NCBI GenBank assembly: GCA_024291935.2
Contig: CM044319.1
Span: forward strand, 70,204,001-70,268,000
DNA: 64,000 nucleotides
Source: Okapia johnstoni
Lineage: Eukaryota; Chordata; Mammalia; Artiodactyla; Giraffidae
Reading direction: 5' to 3'
Part shown: piece by piece, positions 1 to 64,000 of the stretch
Layout: each line of letters starts with the position of its first letter
Position numbering within the stretch: the first letter of the stretch is position 1
Notes under the pieces: model-generated
What the model was told of the DNA's origin: nothing
Database searches by the model: none
What the model saw: only the letters and a program-made list of their open reading frames with translations
Program-made: the position numbers and the translations under genes

Positions 1-519
1 GTTTAGTTCTCACTAGTAACTTGTCCAAACTAAGTCAGTGTGTGGTTTTCCTAATTGATTAGTGTACAATCAGCTACAAAGATTGTGGGAAGACATGTTG
101 AATTTGTCATGGGGAATTTAGTCTCCATCTATATTCAGAATCTGAATCGGTCAGTATTTGCTATAATTCTCAAGGTTGTATTAACATTAATGCTTAGCTG
201 TAAAGAAAGCCAACCTGTCTTGGATACTGACTGATTCCCATTTAGAAATAGTTCTGTTTTTGTGTTAATATATGTCTTTTCTCTTCATTTACTTTTTATT
301 CTAAAAGACATCTGCATGAAAGCAAGATCTTTTTAAGAAAGGGTCTTAATGTTCTGGCCACAGATTCTTTTTTTTTGACCCTATGGTTCAAAGCAAGTAC
401 AGGTGATTTCTTCATCAGTCTCATCAAATCAAGCTAAATTCCCTAAGTGGTAAGAGAGTGACCTAATGATGTTAAAGACTCATTACATCAAAACCATGGT
501 AAAAAGGCAAGGAAGACCT

Positions 520-735
520 ATGGCTGATTCATGTTGATGTATGGCAGAGACCAACACAACATTGTAAAGCAATTATCCTCTGCTAAGTCGCTTCAGTCGT
601 GCCTGACTCTGTGCGACCCCATAGACGGAAGCCCACCAGGCTCCTCCGTCCCTGGGATTCTCCAGGCGAGAACATTGGAGTGGGTTGCCATTTCCTTCTC
701 CAATTATCCTCTAGTTAAAAACAAATAATTTTTAA
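520..735 (+). mobile_element. L1 LINE 3' end, interrupted by a SINE
   Basis: The text 'tatggctgattcatgttgat' through 'attgtaaagcaattatcctc' is the typical terminal segment of artiodactyl L1 3' UTRs, followed by A-rich sequence after the SINE. The same terminal text recurs at 55067-55142. It lies in the same orientation as CPS1. The left edge is uncertain. Confidence 0.8.
582..701 (-). mobile_element. Bov-A SINE inserted in an L1 3' end
   Basis: Reverse-complement Bov-A body (tgctaagtcgcttcagtcg to gccatttccttctcc) without the tRNA head. A perfect 11-bp target-site duplication, aattatcctct, sits at 571-581 and 702-712. It split the older L1 tail, so the insertion order is clear. Confidence 0.92.
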
Positions 736-894
736 AAAGGCGAGGAAGAAAAATAACTTAAATTTTAGTAGCATCCTTCCTTTATATATCTTGTTCCTAA
801 ATCTTTTCTGAAAAATATTCAGTTTCTAGCTTTGTTACAAATTAAAAATATTGAAGCTATTTTTAAAAATATGAGTCTTAAACCTGTGTTACAG

Positions 895-64000
<63,106 letters not shown>

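Larger units (their letters stand above)
1..894 (+). other. CPS1: CPS1 intron, 3' part, upstream of the first visible exon
   Basis: AT-rich intron sequence. It holds an L1 3' end (about 520-735) interrupted by a Bov-A SINE (582-701). The acceptor is a weak-looking run ending tgttacag at 887-894. The preceding exon lies outside the window. Confidence 0.9.

Overview
The window is an internal stretch of one mammalian gene, read left to right on the + strand: CPS1, the mitochondrial carbamoyl-phosphate synthetase I of the urea cycle. Fifteen internal coding exons can be placed to the base (895 to 61132). Joined, they encode about 570 codons with no stop or frameshift, matching residues 798 to 1367 of the 1500-residue human enzyme (numbering recalled from human CPS1). 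Neither the promoter and N-terminal half nor the last roughly 133 codons and 3' UTR lie here. No other host gene was found.

The organism is a ruminant, most likely a bovid. Introns are filled with ruminant repeats: BovB (RTE-type) LINE 3' ends, tRNA-headed Bov-tA and headless Bov-A SINEs, CHR-type cetartiodactyl SINEs and artiodactyl L1 3' ends. Older eutherian elements are also present: a Tigger1-derived MITE, a mariner-type MITE, MER5A-like and MIR elements. I cannot tell cattle from sheep, goat or buffalo by eye.

Layout. 1-4953: two exons covering the end of the first synthetase half and the start of the oligomerisation domain. 4954-26489: a 21.5 kb intron with most of the BovB/SINE load in its left half. 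26490-30462: four exons (rest of the oligomerisation domain, then the second pre-ATP-grasp domain). 30463-39892: a SINE- and BovB-rich intron. 39893-45525: four exons opening the second ATP-grasp domain. 45526-51245: an intron with a nested BovB-in-BovB insertion carrying reverse-transcriptase remnants. 51246-61132: five exons with the ATP/metal ligands of the carbamate-kinase half and the hinge to the C-terminal regulatory domain. 61133-64000: the next intron, cut by the window edge.

I see no previously undescribed system. The best leads are: introns at the matching phase-0 position in the two duplicated synthetase halves (GE|V at both 895 and 61034); a T23 homopolymer inside one splice acceptor; one exon with a very weak donor (AAG|gtcatc); a composite SINE dimer that moved as a unit; and inverted SINE pairs that could form intronic double-stranded RNA.
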